DNA of 33,171 nucleotides from an uncultured Oscillospiraceae bacterium (lineage in GTDB: Bacteria; Bacillota; Clostridia; Oscillospirales; Oscillospiraceae): the NCBI GenBank assembly GCA_934589665.1, contig CAKTOJ010000007.1, positions 1 to 33,171 on the forward strand. Reading direction: 5' to 3'. A program made the position numbers and the translations under genes. Positions 15,301 through 29,299 of this stretch are shown here, piece by piece; position 1 is the stretch's first letter, and each line of letters begins with the position of its first letter. The notes beneath the pieces are model-generated. The model had not been told where the DNA came from and searched no databases. It saw only the letters and a program-made list of their open reading frames with translations.

Positions 15301-16644
15301 GCCGCAGCCCGACGAGCAGGCCTCGTTGAGCAGAACATTGTCCACACTTCCGTTGTGGAGCTTGATGCACTTCATGTCCTGCCCGCCGATGTCGAGCACG
15401 CAGTCCACCTTCGGATCAAAGAACGAAGCGGCGGTGCAGTGGGCGATGGTTTCGACTTCGCCCTCGTCAAGCGAAAAAGCTGCCTTTAAGAGAGCCTCGC
15501 CGTAGCCGGTCGAGCACTCGCGCAGGATGTGTGCGCCTTCGGGCAGCTCGCGCGCGAGCGCGGAGACGGCGCGCTTGGCCGTCTCGATGGGGCTGCCCTG
15601 ATTGTTGGCATAGTATGACCAGAGCAGCTCGCCGCGCTCACCGATGAGCGCGAGCTTGGTCGTGGTCGAACCGGCATCCACGCCGAGGAAGCAGCCGCCG
15701 CGGTAATCCGCCAGTGTGCCCTTTTCCACCACGGCTTTGGCGTGGCGGGCGCAGAATGCGTCGTAATCCTCCTGCGAGGCAAACAGCGGCGGCAGACGGT
15801 GGAGCTCAAAGTCCATTTCAACGCCGCGCTCGAGCTGGTCGATCATCCGGTCGATATCGACGGCCTCGTTTTCCGTTTCCTCCATTGCCGCGCCCATGGC
15901 GGCAAAAAGGTGGGAGTTGGGCGGATCGATGGTCGTTTCATCCGTCAGCTTGAGCGTGCGGATGAACGCCGCCTTGAGCTGCGGCAGGAAGTGCAGCGGC
16001 CCGCCGAGGAAGGCCACATGGCCGCGGATGGGCTTGCCGCAGGCAAGACCCGAGATGGTCTGGCTGACGACCGCTTGAAAGATGGAGGCGGCAAGGTCAG
16101 CCTTGGTCGCGCCCTCGTTGATGAGGGGTTGGATATCGGTCTTGGCAAACACGCCGCAGCGTGCGGCAATGGGGTAGATCTGCTGGTAATTCGCGGCCTC
16201 GCGGTCAAGACCCGCCGCATCGGTCTGCAAAAGGGCCGCCATCTGGTCAATGAACGAGCCGGTGCCGCCGGCGCATACACCGTTCATGCGCTCTTCAAGC
16301 GTACCGGCGAAGTAGATGATCTTTGCGTCCTCGCCGCCGAGCTCAATGGCAACGTCTGTCTGCGGCGCTTCCTTCTGCAGTGCATCGGCAACCGCCACGA
16401 CCTCCTGAATAAAAGGGATGCCGAGTGCCTTGGCGAGGTTGATGGCGCCCGAGCCGGTGATCTTTGCCTGCAATGCACAGCTTCCAACCTGCTCACGTGC
16501 CTCGCGCAGAAGGGCGGAGAGTGCCTCCTGTGTATGCGCACAGTGCCGCCGGTACTCGCCGAAGATCATGCGTCCGTCTTCGTTCAGAAGTACAAGCTTT
16601 ACTGTTGTGGAGCCGATGTCAATGCCTGCGCGGTATGTAATCAT
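12370..16644 (-). CDS. 2-hydroxyacyl-CoA dehydratase activase (large double-ASKHA form)
   Basis: This 1424-residue protein belongs to the BcrAD/BadFG/HgdC activase family, ATP-driven iron-sulfur proteins that inject one electron into 2-hydroxyacyl-CoA dehydratases or benzoyl-CoA-type reductases. It holds two ASKHA ATPase modules: one from residue 1 (AGIDIGSTTVKLVLLN, ELGGEDAKI, CAGGTGSFIDQM) and one from about 320 (LGVDAGSTTTKLALIG, DIGGQDMKC, ACSSGCGSFIENF). The cysteine helices that bridge a 4Fe-4S cluster are present. A long C-terminal DUF2229-like region follows (CGGCANHC, SESECYPAKLAHGH, and TQTGGCCRASNY), resembling dehydratase-subunit folds with more cysteines. GAGGT ahead of ATG 16644 supports the start. 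No dehydratase alpha/beta genes or acyl-CoA genes flank it, so its target is unknown. Confidence 0.92.
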   Translation of the reverse strand: MITYRAGIDIGSTTVKLVLLNEDGRMIFGEYRRHCAHTQEALSALLREAREQVGSCALQAKITGSGAINLAKALGIPFIQEVVAVADALQKEAPQTDVAIELGGEDAKIIYFAGTLEERMNGVCAGGTGSFIDQMAALLQTDAAGLDREAANYQQIYPIAARCGVFAKTDIQPLINEGATKADLAASIFQAVVSQTISGLACGKPIRGHVAFLGGPLHFLPQLKAAFIRTLKLTDETTIDPPNSHLFAAMGAAMEETENEAVDIDRMIDQLERGVEMDFELHRLPPLFASQEDYDAFCARHAKAVVEKGTLADYRGGCFLGVDAGSTTTKLALIGERGELLWSYYANNQGSPIETAKRAVSALARELPEGAHILRECSTGYGEALLKAAFSLDEGEVETIAHCTAASFFDPKVDCVLDIGGQDMKCIKLHNGSVDNVLLNEACSSGCGSFIENFAASLGYNAEGFAKEALFALHPVDLGTRCTVFMNSNVKQAQKEGASVSDISAGLAYSVIKNALYKVIKLADPSELGAHVVVQGGTFYNKAVLRAFEKISGAEAVCPDIAGLMGAFGAALIARSHYHGQQTAMLPLSEIEALEYKTQTLRCGGCANHCMLTVTRFPGGRRYTTGNRCEKGAGNTDTQEKGADLFAYKLRRMFDYPPLAAEEAPRGEIGIPRVLNMYENYPFWATFFKALGFRVILSPLSDRKLYERGMESIPSESECYPAKLAHGHVQWLIDEGVHTIFHPCVFFEHQETPDAQNHFNCPMVVSYPENLKNNVEAAADSEVEYLKPFLAFTSEKVIADRMAEFCREQWGISAKEVRQAVFLAWAEQQRAKADVRAEGARVLAKMKQDGRCGVVLAGRPYHLDPEINHGIPELIASYGLDVLTEDSLPIDFNPERPLRANDQWVYHSRLYTAAEFVRNRDDLELIQLNSFGCGLDAVTTDQVSEILEGSNKLYTVLKIDEVNNLGAVRIRIRSLLAAMSIRREKGIYAHPQSAAYHRAVFTKKMREEKWTLLAPQMSPIHFDVLEPVFNKHGYNVVLLKNDDRKAIDTGLKFVNNDACFPSITVVGQLMEAVTSGRYDTDHLALMMTQTGGCCRASNYVGFIRRALEKAGYGHIPVVSVNLNGMEKNEGFTISKGLMMDAVHALVYGDLFMRCLYHVRPYELEKGSAEAIHQKWKDICIDSLVNPKTKWRYADVCRGIVEDFDNLPIDEMLRKPRVGIVGEILVKYMPLANNHLVELLEAEGAEAVVPDLLDFFNYSIYGRDFRHKNLGTSWKDSMISKVGVELIRKLRAPALEALEKSRRFEPPMRIEDVAKLAEPFLAIGNQYGEGWFLTGEMAELLTSGTPNIVCIQPFACLPNHVVGKGVIKALRKEYPWANIVAVDYDPGASEVNQLNRIKLMLSSARRAMASGVQKSVDKAQEAAVQ

Positions 16645-16696
16645 GGGATGGACCTCTTTCTGCTGGATATGCTTTAGAACAAATACATTTAGATAT

Positions 16697-16726
16697 AGTA
16701 TAATACGCCGGAAATGGAGGCGTAAA
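16697..16726 (-). promoter_or_regulatory. Probable promoter of the activase gene
   Basis: On the minus strand TTTACG (plus 16721-16726), an 18-base spacer and TATACT (plus 16697-16702) lie about 50 bases ahead of ATG 16644. An overlapping TATTAT (plus 16700-16705) is an alternative -10 with a short spacer. Confidence 0.5.
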
Positions 16727-16751
16727 GTTAAGAAACTGTGAAAAAATAAAC

Positions 16752-16782
16752 GCAGGGCAGGAAAAATTTTTACCCACCCTGC
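16752..16782 (-). terminator. Terminator of the ATP synthase operon
   Basis: In minus-strand RNA a 10-bp stem (plus 16773-16782 with 16752-16761, two internal G-U pairs) closes an A/U loop and is followed by GTTTATTTTTTC. It lies 10 bases after the atpC stop. Confidence 0.75.
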
Positions 16783-16791
16783 TTTATGCTG

Positions 16792-19501
<2,710 letters not shown>

Positions 19502-19506
19502 GGCGC

Positions 19507-21266
<1,760 letters not shown>

Positions 21267-21270
<4 letters not shown>

Positions 21271-21755
21271 GCGCCCTTCGCTCCTTCCACAGAGTTGAGA
21301 AAGCGGTCGTAGGCCTCGCCGGTGCGCTGTGCGAGCAGCTTATCCATTGCGTCCTCGGCGATCGCCACCGCCTCACGGTTGGCCTCGTCCATGATTCTGC
21401 GGCGCTCGCGCTCCGCCTCGACGCGTGCGTCGGCAAGCAGCTGCTTGGCCTGCGCGTCTGCCTCAGCGCGCTGATGCTCGGCGAGGGCCGCGGCTTCCTG
21501 CGCTGCGTTTTCACGCAGCGCTTTCAGTTCAGTGTCGAGCGAGGAGAGACGCTCATCGGCGCTGTGAAGCTTATCCTCAGCCTGACGGAGCGCATCCTGC
21601 GCAGCTTCGTCAAGGGCGCGGTAGTGCTCCTCACGTTTGGCCATGAAGGACTTGACTGGCTGATAGAGCAGCAGGTAGAGCCCGCCTGTGAGCAGGGAGA
21701 AATTAAAGAAATGCAGCAGAATCTGCTGGAGGTCGATATTCAAAGGAATGTTCAT
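21267..21755 (-). CDS. atpF: ATP synthase F0 b subunit
   Basis: This 162-residue protein is the b subunit, the peripheral stalk of the ATP synthase. One N-terminal membrane helix (about residues 10-30, ILLHFFNFSLLTGGLYLLL) is followed by the usual YQPVKSFMAKREEHY and a long charged, Ala/Glu/Arg-rich coiled-coil to about residue 145. The length is normal for a simple b subunit, so it has not absorbed the missing delta N-terminal domain. It begins 12 bases after atpE and overlaps the fused alpha gene by four bases. Its C-terminal end would be expected to contact the delta C-terminal domain now carried on alpha. Confidence 0.95.
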
Positions 21756-21767
21756 GACGCCCCGTCC

Positions 21768-22148
21768 TTACAGCACAAAGATGATGAGGATGACGACGAG
21801 CAGCGCGTAGATGATCGCCGTTTCGATAAAGACAAGGCCGAGCATCAGCGTCGTCCGGATCTTGCCCTCGGCCTCGGGCTGACGGGAGATGCCTTCGGCG
21901 GATCTTGCGACGGCAATGCCCATGGCGACCGCGCCGCCCGCGGCGGCAAGACCGATGGCGATGGCAGCGGCGAGCGCCTTGCTGCCGCTTTGGGAGCTGT
22001 CAGATGCTGCGGTGGTCTGTTCGGCCTGCGCGGCCTCAGTGGGATTGGCGCCGTCAGCCAGAACGGGAACGGTCAGCGTCAGGCAGAGCATGGCGAGAAC
22101 AAGGACGGCGAGCAATGCGGCAAAGCTTTTTCTCTGTGTCCGGATCAT
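21768..22148 (-). CDS. atpE: ATP synthase F0 c subunit with N-terminal signal-like extension
   Basis: This 126-residue proteolipid forms the rotor ring of F0. The core hairpin is standard: helix 1 (about 52-75), the polar loop [13 protein letters not shown], and helix 2 with the ion-binding E109 in FIETAIIY. T110 and Y114 lie where sodium-type rings have Ser/Thr and Tyr, but helix 1 has Met at the position of the sodium-type Gln, so ion choice is unclear. Ahead of the core are about 30 residues with signal-peptide features (basic MIRTQRKS, a hydrophobic stretch, then VLA|DG as a possible cleavage site) and a Ser/Ala/Thr-rich linker. ATG 22148 is chosen because AGGAGG lies nine bases ahead; the open frame extends further up but without such a site. 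Confidence 0.92.
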   Translation of the reverse strand: MIRTQRKSFAALLAVLVLAMLCLTLTVPVLADGANPTEAAQAEQTTAASDSSQSGSKALAAAIAIGLAAAGGAVAMGIAVARSAEGISRQPEAEGKIRTTLMLGLVFIETAIIYALLVVILIIFVL

Positions 22149-22205
22149 AATGAGGTTCCTCCTGTTGTTTTTCTGGAAAGATATCCCGGTCAAACGGGGA
22201 AGGGG

Positions 22206-23030
22206 TCAGGGACTTCCGGTTCTTGGTGCTTTGGGCACCGGCTCGGCCACCTCGCCGTAAAAGAGCGTTGTAAGCATGGTGAGAACATAGGCCTGAATGA
22301 GCGCGTGGAGCAGCGTGAAGAGCACGGCGATCAGAACGGGGAGCACATAGCTCAGCGAGACGTAGTAATAGACCAGCTCTGTAACCAGCAGGCCGCTGAG
22401 CAGCGCGCCGAAGAGACGGAAGCTCATCGACAGTGGCAGAGAGAACTCCTTGAGCGTTTTTCCGACGCCGCGCAGGCCGTTCTGAGCGATGCCGCCGGAG
22501 AGAATGACGAGATATGAGAGCACGCCGAGCGAAATGGCGGCGTTGACATCAGAGAGCGGAGCGGGGAGAGAGATGGACGTTTCGTGTGTTGTGACGGCCT
22601 GAAAGCCGAAGAGCTCAAAAATCGTGCTTGCAAATATGTACACGCCGGCGCTGAAGGCGTACAGGCCGAGAAAGCTGTTTCGGTGCGGGCTGTTCGTTTT
22701 GGCAAGACCGTCGAAAGCGCTCACCAGCGTTTCAAGAAGAAGCTGCATCCTGCCCGGCACATAGCGGAAACGGGGAATGACAAAGAGCCGCAGCGCCAGC
22801 GCGGCGAGCAGCAGAAGAGCCGTTACGGTCAGTGCGGAGATGACCGCGGGGTTTACCTCCGTGAGACCAAAAAGGCTGCAGCGGTTTTCCTCGTGAAGCA
22901 CCGCGTCGCGCATGGCTGTCTGAATGCTCTCGCTGTGTCCCGGCGAGGGGACAAGGCGCGAGGCAAGCAGCAGCGAGAGCGTGATGCACAGCCAGGCGAT
23001 CAAAAAACGGCGTTTTTTCTTTTTTTCCAC
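22206..23030 (-). CDS. atpB: ATP synthase F0 a subunit
   Basis: This is the a subunit, the membrane stator with the ion half-channels. The essential arginine lies in LSMSFRLFGALLSG (R205 from the start used here), followed by a final helix pair with HALIQAYVLTMLTTLFYGE. Earlier blocks include VPGRMQLLLETLVSAF and FELFGFQAVTTHETS. The start is uncertain: a GTG at 23030, before EKKKKRR, has GGGAGG 11 bases ahead, while a GTG at 23105 gives 299 residues but has no visible ribosome site. I use the shorter form (274 residues). It is first in the operon; no atpI-like gene is present upstream. Confidence 0.92.
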   Translation of the reverse strand: MEKKKKRRFLIAWLCITLSLLLASRLVPSPGHSESIQTAMRDAVLHEENRCSLFGLTEVNPAVISALTVTALLLLAALALRLFVIPRFRYVPGRMQLLLETLVSAFDGLAKTNSPHRNSFLGLYAFSAGVYIFASTIFELFGFQAVTTHETSISLPAPLSDVNAAISLGVLSYLVILSGGIAQNGLRGVGKTLKEFSLPLSMSFRLFGALLSGLLVTELVYYYVSLSYVLPVLIAVLFTLLHALIQAYVLTMLTTLFYGEVAEPVPKAPRTGSP

Positions 23031-23158
23031 AGGATTCTCAGCCTCCCTCTGTCTCTCTCCGCCGAGTGCGGCAATAGGAAAGCCCGGCAGCATGATGCCG
23101 AGCACTATTGTTGAAAATGACTGTATTTTGTGTGTTGCTTTCGCTTTTCTTGTGCTAC

Positions 23159-23187
23159 AGTATAAAATTTTAGATGCGTAAAATCAA
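23159..23187 (-). promoter_or_regulatory. Promoter of the ATP synthase operon
   Basis: On the minus strand TTGATT (plus 23182-23187), a 17-base spacer and TATACT (plus 23159-23164) lie ahead of atpB. An inverted repeat GCGTAAA (23176-23182) / TTTACGC (23215-23221) brackets the -35 side; its meaning is unknown. Confidence 0.7.
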
Positions 23188-23276
23188 CCGCCCGTCGGCT
23201 TTCTTAACGTCGAATTTACGCGTATGAGAGAACAGAAAATATTTTAAAGAAAGATCGCAGAAAGAGAAAAGAAAAA

Positions 23277-23313
23277 GCGGGAAGAAATACCATGAAATGG
23301 TATTTCTTCCCGC
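23277..23313 (-). terminator. Terminator of the RHH-clpB operon
   Basis: A 17-bp perfect stem (23277-23293 with 23297-23313, loop of three) is followed in minus-strand RNA by TTTTTCTTTTCTC. It lies 8 bases after the clpB stop. Confidence 0.9.
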
Positions 23314-23321
23314 AGTCCGAA

Positions 23322-25913
<2,592 letters not shown>

Positions 25914-25947
25914 AGAATCCACCTCTATCTTTCAAACTGCAGATAAC

Positions 25948-26598
25948 TTAAATCAGAAGCTCGCGGCCTCTCAGATCGCCGCGATAGGCCAGCTCCACGT
26001 CGCGGGCGGACAGCCCGCCGCTCAGATAGCCCTTGAGCAGACGGTCGAAGAGCTGGACATAGGCGCTGATCGCGCCGGCAATGTCCTCCACCGAGCGGGC
26101 GCGGCCCTTCGGCATGGCCAGCGGGCGGACGAAGCGTCCATCATAGAGCGAGCACTCGATCGCGCCGCCGAGCAGGGGGGCGAGACAGGCATTCTCAATG
26201 CGTACCCACAGCCGGAAGAAATCCGACAGGGCGGAGATCAGCTCCGCCGACTGCGTGCGGAATACGACGCCCAGTGTACCCATCGTGTCCTCGCCGCTGC
26301 CGCCGAGGTCGACCTCGTACTTGACCGTTGGGCGGTACTTGTATGCAAGGCTTGATTTGAGTGACATGGACTGCGAGTTTGGTGCAAAAAACGGCACAAG
26401 CTCGCGCGAGGGGGAGATCAGTGCCTCCATGGCCTCGAAAATATCATTGATGCGCCGCTCGGGCGTGGGGACGGAAACATATTCGGCAAGAATGCGGTTG
26501 ACCAGCGCCGAGCGGTTCGTTCCCAGCTGGTGCGCCAGCGCATCTACCTCCCGCACCACATCGTCCGAGAGCATGAGACTGTAAAGATTTTTCTTCAT
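25948..26598 (-). CDS. Ribbon-helix-helix-like protein upstream of clpB
   Basis: This 216-residue protein begins with a ribbon-helix-helix-type segment (residues about 4-40: a short strand LYSLMLSD, then VREVDALAHQLGTNRSALVNRILAEYV), the fold of CopG/Arc DNA-binding proteins. The remaining 170 residues (including VPFFAPNSQSM, YKYRPTVKYEVDLGG and a long helix-rich end) match no family I can name. It is translated from ATG 26598 with a strong AGGAGGTG site, has its own promoter, and runs into clpB after 34 bases without a terminator. By position it could be a regulator of clpB and itself, or an unrelated co-expressed partner. No CIRCE or CtsR-type operator is visible upstream, so the usual heat-shock repressors may not control this operon. 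Confidence 0.7.
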   Translation of the reverse strand: MKKNLYSLMLSDDVVREVDALAHQLGTNRSALVNRILAEYVSVPTPERRINDIFEAMEALISPSRELVPFFAPNSQSMSLKSSLAYKYRPTVKYEVDLGGSGEDTMGTLGVVFRTQSAELISALSDFFRLWVRIENACLAPLLGGAIECSLYDGRFVRPLAMPKGRARSVEDIAGAISAYVQLFDRLLKGYLSGGLSARDVELAYRGDLRGRELLI

Positions 26599-26634
26599 CC
26601 CGCACCTCCTGACTTCTTTTTTCGTTCTGATGGT

Positions 26635-26662
26635 ATCATAGCACGCAAAAAACTTTTGTCAA
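26635..26662 (-). promoter_or_regulatory. Promoter of the RHH-clpB operon
   Basis: On the minus strand TTGACA (plus 26657-26662), a 16-base spacer and TATGAT (plus 26635-26640) lie about 37 bases ahead of ATG 26598. Just upstream is an AT-rich inverted repeat. Confidence 0.8.
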
Positions 26663-26664
26663 TA

Positions 26665-26684
26665 TATTTATATAAAAATAAATA
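26665..26684. repeat. AT-rich inverted repeat upstream of the RHH-clpB promoter
   Basis: TATTTAT (26665-26671) and ATAAATA (26678-26684) form an inverted repeat with six bases between, directly next to the -35 box. It could be an operator for the ribbon-helix-helix protein or simply an AT-rich promoter-enhancing element. Confidence 0.4.
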
Positions 26685-26731
26685 CGAATTATAGAAATGT
26701 TTACACGAAGTTCATATTTCCCGGGAAAAGA

Positions 26732-26766
26732 AAACGCGTTCCGCAAAATTTCTGCGGGACGCGTTT
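26732..26766 (-). terminator. Terminator of wecB
   Basis: A 13-position stem (26732-26744 with 26754-26766, one mismatch in the minus-strand RNA) is followed on the minus strand by TTTTCTTTTCC. It lies just after the wecB stop. Confidence 0.75.
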
Positions 26767-26776
26767 GGAGAAAATA

Positions 26777-27868
26777 TCAGTGTTCCAGAATATCCGCGAT
26801 GCGGCGGCAGGCAAAGCCGTCGCCGTAGGGATTGCTCGCGTGCGCCATGGCCTCGTAGGCGTTGCGGTTTTCCAGCAGCTCCTTGAAGCTGCGGTAGATC
26901 GTTTCTTCGTTTGTGCCGACGAGCTTGAGCGTGCCGGCCTTGATGCCCTCGGGCCGCTCGGTTGTGTCGCGCATGACGAGGACGGGCTTGCCGAGCGAGG
27001 GCGCCTCCTCCTGAATTCCGCCGCTGTCGGTGAGGATCATGTAGCTGCGGGCAAGGAAGTTGTGGAAGTCGAGCACCTCAAGCGGCTCGATGAGGTGGAT
27101 GCGGCTGCATCCGCCCAGCTCCTCATCCGCGGCCTGCCGCACGACGGGGTTCATATGGATGGGGTAGATGGCCTTGACGTTGGAGTGCTCGTCCATGATG
27201 CGGCGGATGGCGCGGAACATGTGGTGCATCGGCTCGCCGAGATTTTCACGGCGGTGCGCTGTGATGATGATAAGGCGGCTGCCCTCGGCCCAGTCGAGCT
27301 CCGGGTGCGTATAATCCTCGCGCACGGTGGTTTTGAGCGCATCGATAGCGGTGTTGCCGGTGACATAGATGCTCTCCGCCTTTTTGCCCTCGTTGAGCAG
27401 GTTCTGCCGCGAGAGCTCCGTGGGAGCAAAATTGTACTGCGCGATGATGCCAACCGCCTGACGGTTGAACTCCTCAGGGTAGGGGGAGTAGATATTATAG
27501 GTGCGCAGCCCCGCCTCCACATGGCCGACCGGAATTTGCAGATAGTAGCAGGCGAGCGCGGTGACAAAGGTGGTCGAGGTGTCTCCGTGGACAAGCACAA
27601 CGTCGGGACTGACCTCCTCAAGTACGGCCTTGATGCGGTTGAGAATATTGGTCGTGATGTCAAAAAGAGTCTGCTTGTCCTTCATGATGGACAGGTCGTA
27701 GTCCGGCGTGACATGGAAGGCTTCAAGCACCTGATCGAGCATCTGACGGTGCTGTCCGGTCACGCAGACCACTGTTTTGAGTCCTCTGCGGCTCTTTAAT
27801 TCATTCACCAGCGGGCACATTTTAATGGCTTCGGGCCTTGTTCCGAATACCAGCAGAACGGTTTTCAT
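26777..27868 (-). CDS. wecB: UDP-N-acetylglucosamine 2-epimerase (non-hydrolysing)
   Basis: This 363-residue cytoplasmic enzyme interconverts UDP-GlcNAc and UDP-ManNAc, feeding wall teichoic acid linkage units or other surface polymers. The family text is plain: VFGTRPEAIKMCPLV at the N-terminus, VCVTGQHRQMLDQVL, HGDTSTTFVTALACYY, HVEAGLRT, TAHRRENLGEPM and SGGIQEEAPSLGKPVLVMRDTTERPEG. The length is typical. The open frame extends far upstream, but only ATG 27868 has the family start and a ribosome site (AGGAGA). It has its own promoter with a palindrome and its own terminator, so it is a single-gene unit. No neighbouring glycosyltransferases reveal which polymer it serves. Confidence 0.95.
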   Translation of the reverse strand: MKTVLLVFGTRPEAIKMCPLVNELKSRRGLKTVVCVTGQHRQMLDQVLEAFHVTPDYDLSIMKDKQTLFDITTNILNRIKAVLEEVSPDVVLVHGDTSTTFVTALACYYLQIPVGHVEAGLRTYNIYSPYPEEFNRQAVGIIAQYNFAPTELSRQNLLNEGKKAESIYVTGNTAIDALKTTVREDYTHPELDWAEGSRLIIITAHRRENLGEPMHHMFRAIRRIMDEHSNVKAIYPIHMNPVVRQAADEELGGCSRIHLIEPLEVLDFHNFLARSYMILTDSGGIQEEAPSLGKPVLVMRDTTERPEGIKAGTLKLVGTNEETIYRSFKELLENRNAYEAMAHASNPYGDGFACRRIADILEH

Positions 27869-27905
27869 GGGCAATATCTCTCCTGCCGACAAGTTTTCAA
27901 GCCTG

Positions 27906-27934
27906 AGTATACCGCGCGGCGCGGTATTTGGCAA
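27906..27934 (-). promoter_or_regulatory. Promoter of wecB with a 19-bp palindrome in the spacer
   Basis: On the minus strand TTGCCA (plus 27929-27934), a 17-base spacer and TATACT (plus 27906-27911). The spacer is almost filled by a perfect inverted repeat, ATACCGCGC-G-GCGCGGTAT (27909-27927), which overlaps the -10 box and would suit a repressor or a spacer-binding activator. Confidence 0.7.
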
Positions 27935-27947
27935 GGGCAAGGCGGAA

Positions 27948-27976
27948 AAAAGCGTCCCAAACTCCGGGACGCTTTT
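27948..27976 (-). terminator. Terminator of the aminotransferase gene
   Basis: AAAAGCGTCCC (27948-27958) pairs with GGGACGCTTTT (27966-27976) around a 7-base loop; in minus-strand RNA a run of six U follows. It starts 10 bases after the aminotransferase stop. Confidence 0.88.
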
Positions 27977-27986
27977 CCTGTGCTGC

Positions 27987-29141
27987 TTATTTGAGCTGGG
28001 AGAGGCGGTTAAGCGCTTCGTTGAGCGTTTCGTCCCGCTTGGCAAAGTGCAGGCGGACGATGTTGTTGATCGGCTCGTTGAAGAATGAGCTGCCGGGAAC
28101 GGCGGCAACGCCGATTCGGCGCGCCATATCCTCGCAGAAGTCGACGTCGCTCTGACCGGGCTTGAGGTAGGGGGCGATGTCGGCCAGCACGAAGTACGCA
28201 CCCTGCGGATCGGTGAAGGGAATACCGATGCTGCGCAGACCGTCGGTGAAGAGCTTCTTCATGTGCGCGTAGTGCGCGCCGAATTCGTCATAGTAGCTCT
28301 GGGGCATGTTCAGGCCGACAACGGCTGCTTCCATCAGCGGGGAGGCGCAGCCAACAGCGTTGAAGTCGTGATACTGGCGGATGCGCTGCATGATGTTCTC
28401 CGGTGCGATGGCATAGCCGAGACGCCAGCCGGTGATGGAATAGGTCTTGCTCAGCGAAGAGCAGGAGACCGTGCGCTCATACATTCCGGGCAGTGTGCAC
28501 ATGTAAGTGTGCTGGCGGCCGTCGTAGAGGATGTGCTCATAAACCTCGTCCATGATGGCGTAGACATCGTAGCGGATGCACAACTCGGCGATGACCTGAA
28601 GCTCCTCACGGGTAAAGACCTTGCCGCAGGGGTTGGAGGGGTTGCAGATGATGATGGCCTTCACGCCCTGACGGAAAATGTCCTCAATCACATTCGCATC
28701 GAACGAAAAGTCCGGCGGGGTGAGAGGAATGAACACCGGCTCACAGCCGGCCATAATCGTCTGCGCCTTATAGTTTTCAAAGAACGGAGAAAACATGGCG
28801 ACGCGGTCGCCGGGATTGGTGAGGGCGAAGAGGGAATCGACCATGGCCTCGGTCGAGCCGATGGTTGCCACAATCTCGGTTTTGGGGTCGATGGTGCGGC
28901 CCATGAAGTGACCGCACTTGCGCGCGATGGCCTCCAGATAGTTCGGTGCGCCCATCGTGATGGCATACTGGTGGGGGCCGGTATGGCTGACCTCGGCCAG
29001 GCGGTCAGTCATCGCCTTGGGCGGGTCAAAGTCGGGGAAGCCCTGGGCCAGATTGATCGCGCCGCATTCCTGCGAGATGCGCGTCATGCGGCGGATAACG
29101 GACTCGGTGAAATACTGGTTCTTTCTGCTCATTTCCTGCAT
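27987..29141 (-). CDS. Class I PLP-dependent aminotransferase
   Basis: This 384-residue cytoplasmic enzyme belongs to the class I/II (fold type I) aminotransferases, close to aspartate and kynurenine-type enzymes. The N-terminal substrate block INLAQGFPDFDPP, the HQYAITMGAPNYLEAIARK stretch, CNPSNPCGKVF, the aspartate in AIMDEVYEHILYDG, and the lysine that holds PLP (K232 in SSLSKTYSITGWRLGYA) are all visible, as is a C-terminal arginine block (NIVRLHFAKRDE). ATG 29141 has AAGGAG nine bases ahead; an ATG three codons later is possible. The substrate cannot be inferred. It is a single transcription unit beside, but not in an operon with, the transporter gene. Confidence 0.92.
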   Translation of the reverse strand: MQEMSRKNQYFTESVIRRMTRISQECGAINLAQGFPDFDPPKAMTDRLAEVSHTGPHQYAITMGAPNYLEAIARKCGHFMGRTIDPKTEIVATIGSTEAMVDSLFALTNPGDRVAMFSPFFENYKAQTIMAGCEPVFIPLTPPDFSFDANVIEDIFRQGVKAIIICNPSNPCGKVFTREELQVIAELCIRYDVYAIMDEVYEHILYDGRQHTYMCTLPGMYERTVSCSSLSKTYSITGWRLGYAIAPENIMQRIRQYHDFNAVGCASPLMEAAVVGLNMPQSYYDEFGAHYAHMKKLFTDGLRSIGIPFTDPQGAYFVLADIAPYLKPGQSDVDFCEDMARRIGVAAVPGSSFFNEPINNIVRLHFAKRDETLNEALNRLSQLK

Positions 29142-29191
29142 AGCGGAGTTCTCCTTTTATGAAAAGTAAAGGGTGCGGAGACGAAAGCTTT

Positions 29192-29220
29192 TACTATAAT
29201 AATAGTTAAAGCACATCAGC
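29192..29220 (-). promoter_or_regulatory. Possible promoter of the aminotransferase gene
   Basis: On the minus strand a TATTAT hexamer lies about 50 bases ahead of ATG 29141, with TTAAAG about 17 bases further up; a good TTGACT nearby has a poor spacing to it. The AT-rich stretch supports a promoter here but not the exact boxes. Confidence 0.35.
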
Positions 29221-29261
29221 GCTTTAAAGTCAACTGGCGATTCGACGATTTCACAAGGATA

Positions 29262-29288
29262 ACGCCCCGCCGAATTTCGACGGGGCGT
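29262..29288 (-). terminator. Hairpin after the transporter gene
   Basis: ACGCCCCG(C)CGA (29262-29273) pairs with TCG(A)CGGGGCGT (29277-29288) just after the transporter stop. Only a weak U stretch follows on the minus strand, so it may be a poor or factor-aided terminator. Confidence 0.5.
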
Positions 29289-29299
29289 ATAGCGGAGGC

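Noticed and set aside
12307..15489. 1060-codon open frame on the + strand, opposite the activase gene
   Set aside because: It begins in the palindromic terminator, has no known motif, and mirrors a strongly recognisable gene. GC-rich third positions give long antisense frames throughout the window.
26640..26700. CIRCE or CtsR-type heat-shock operator ahead of clpB
   Set aside because: I looked for TTAGCACTC/GAGTGCTAA and for tandem GGTCAAA; neither is present.
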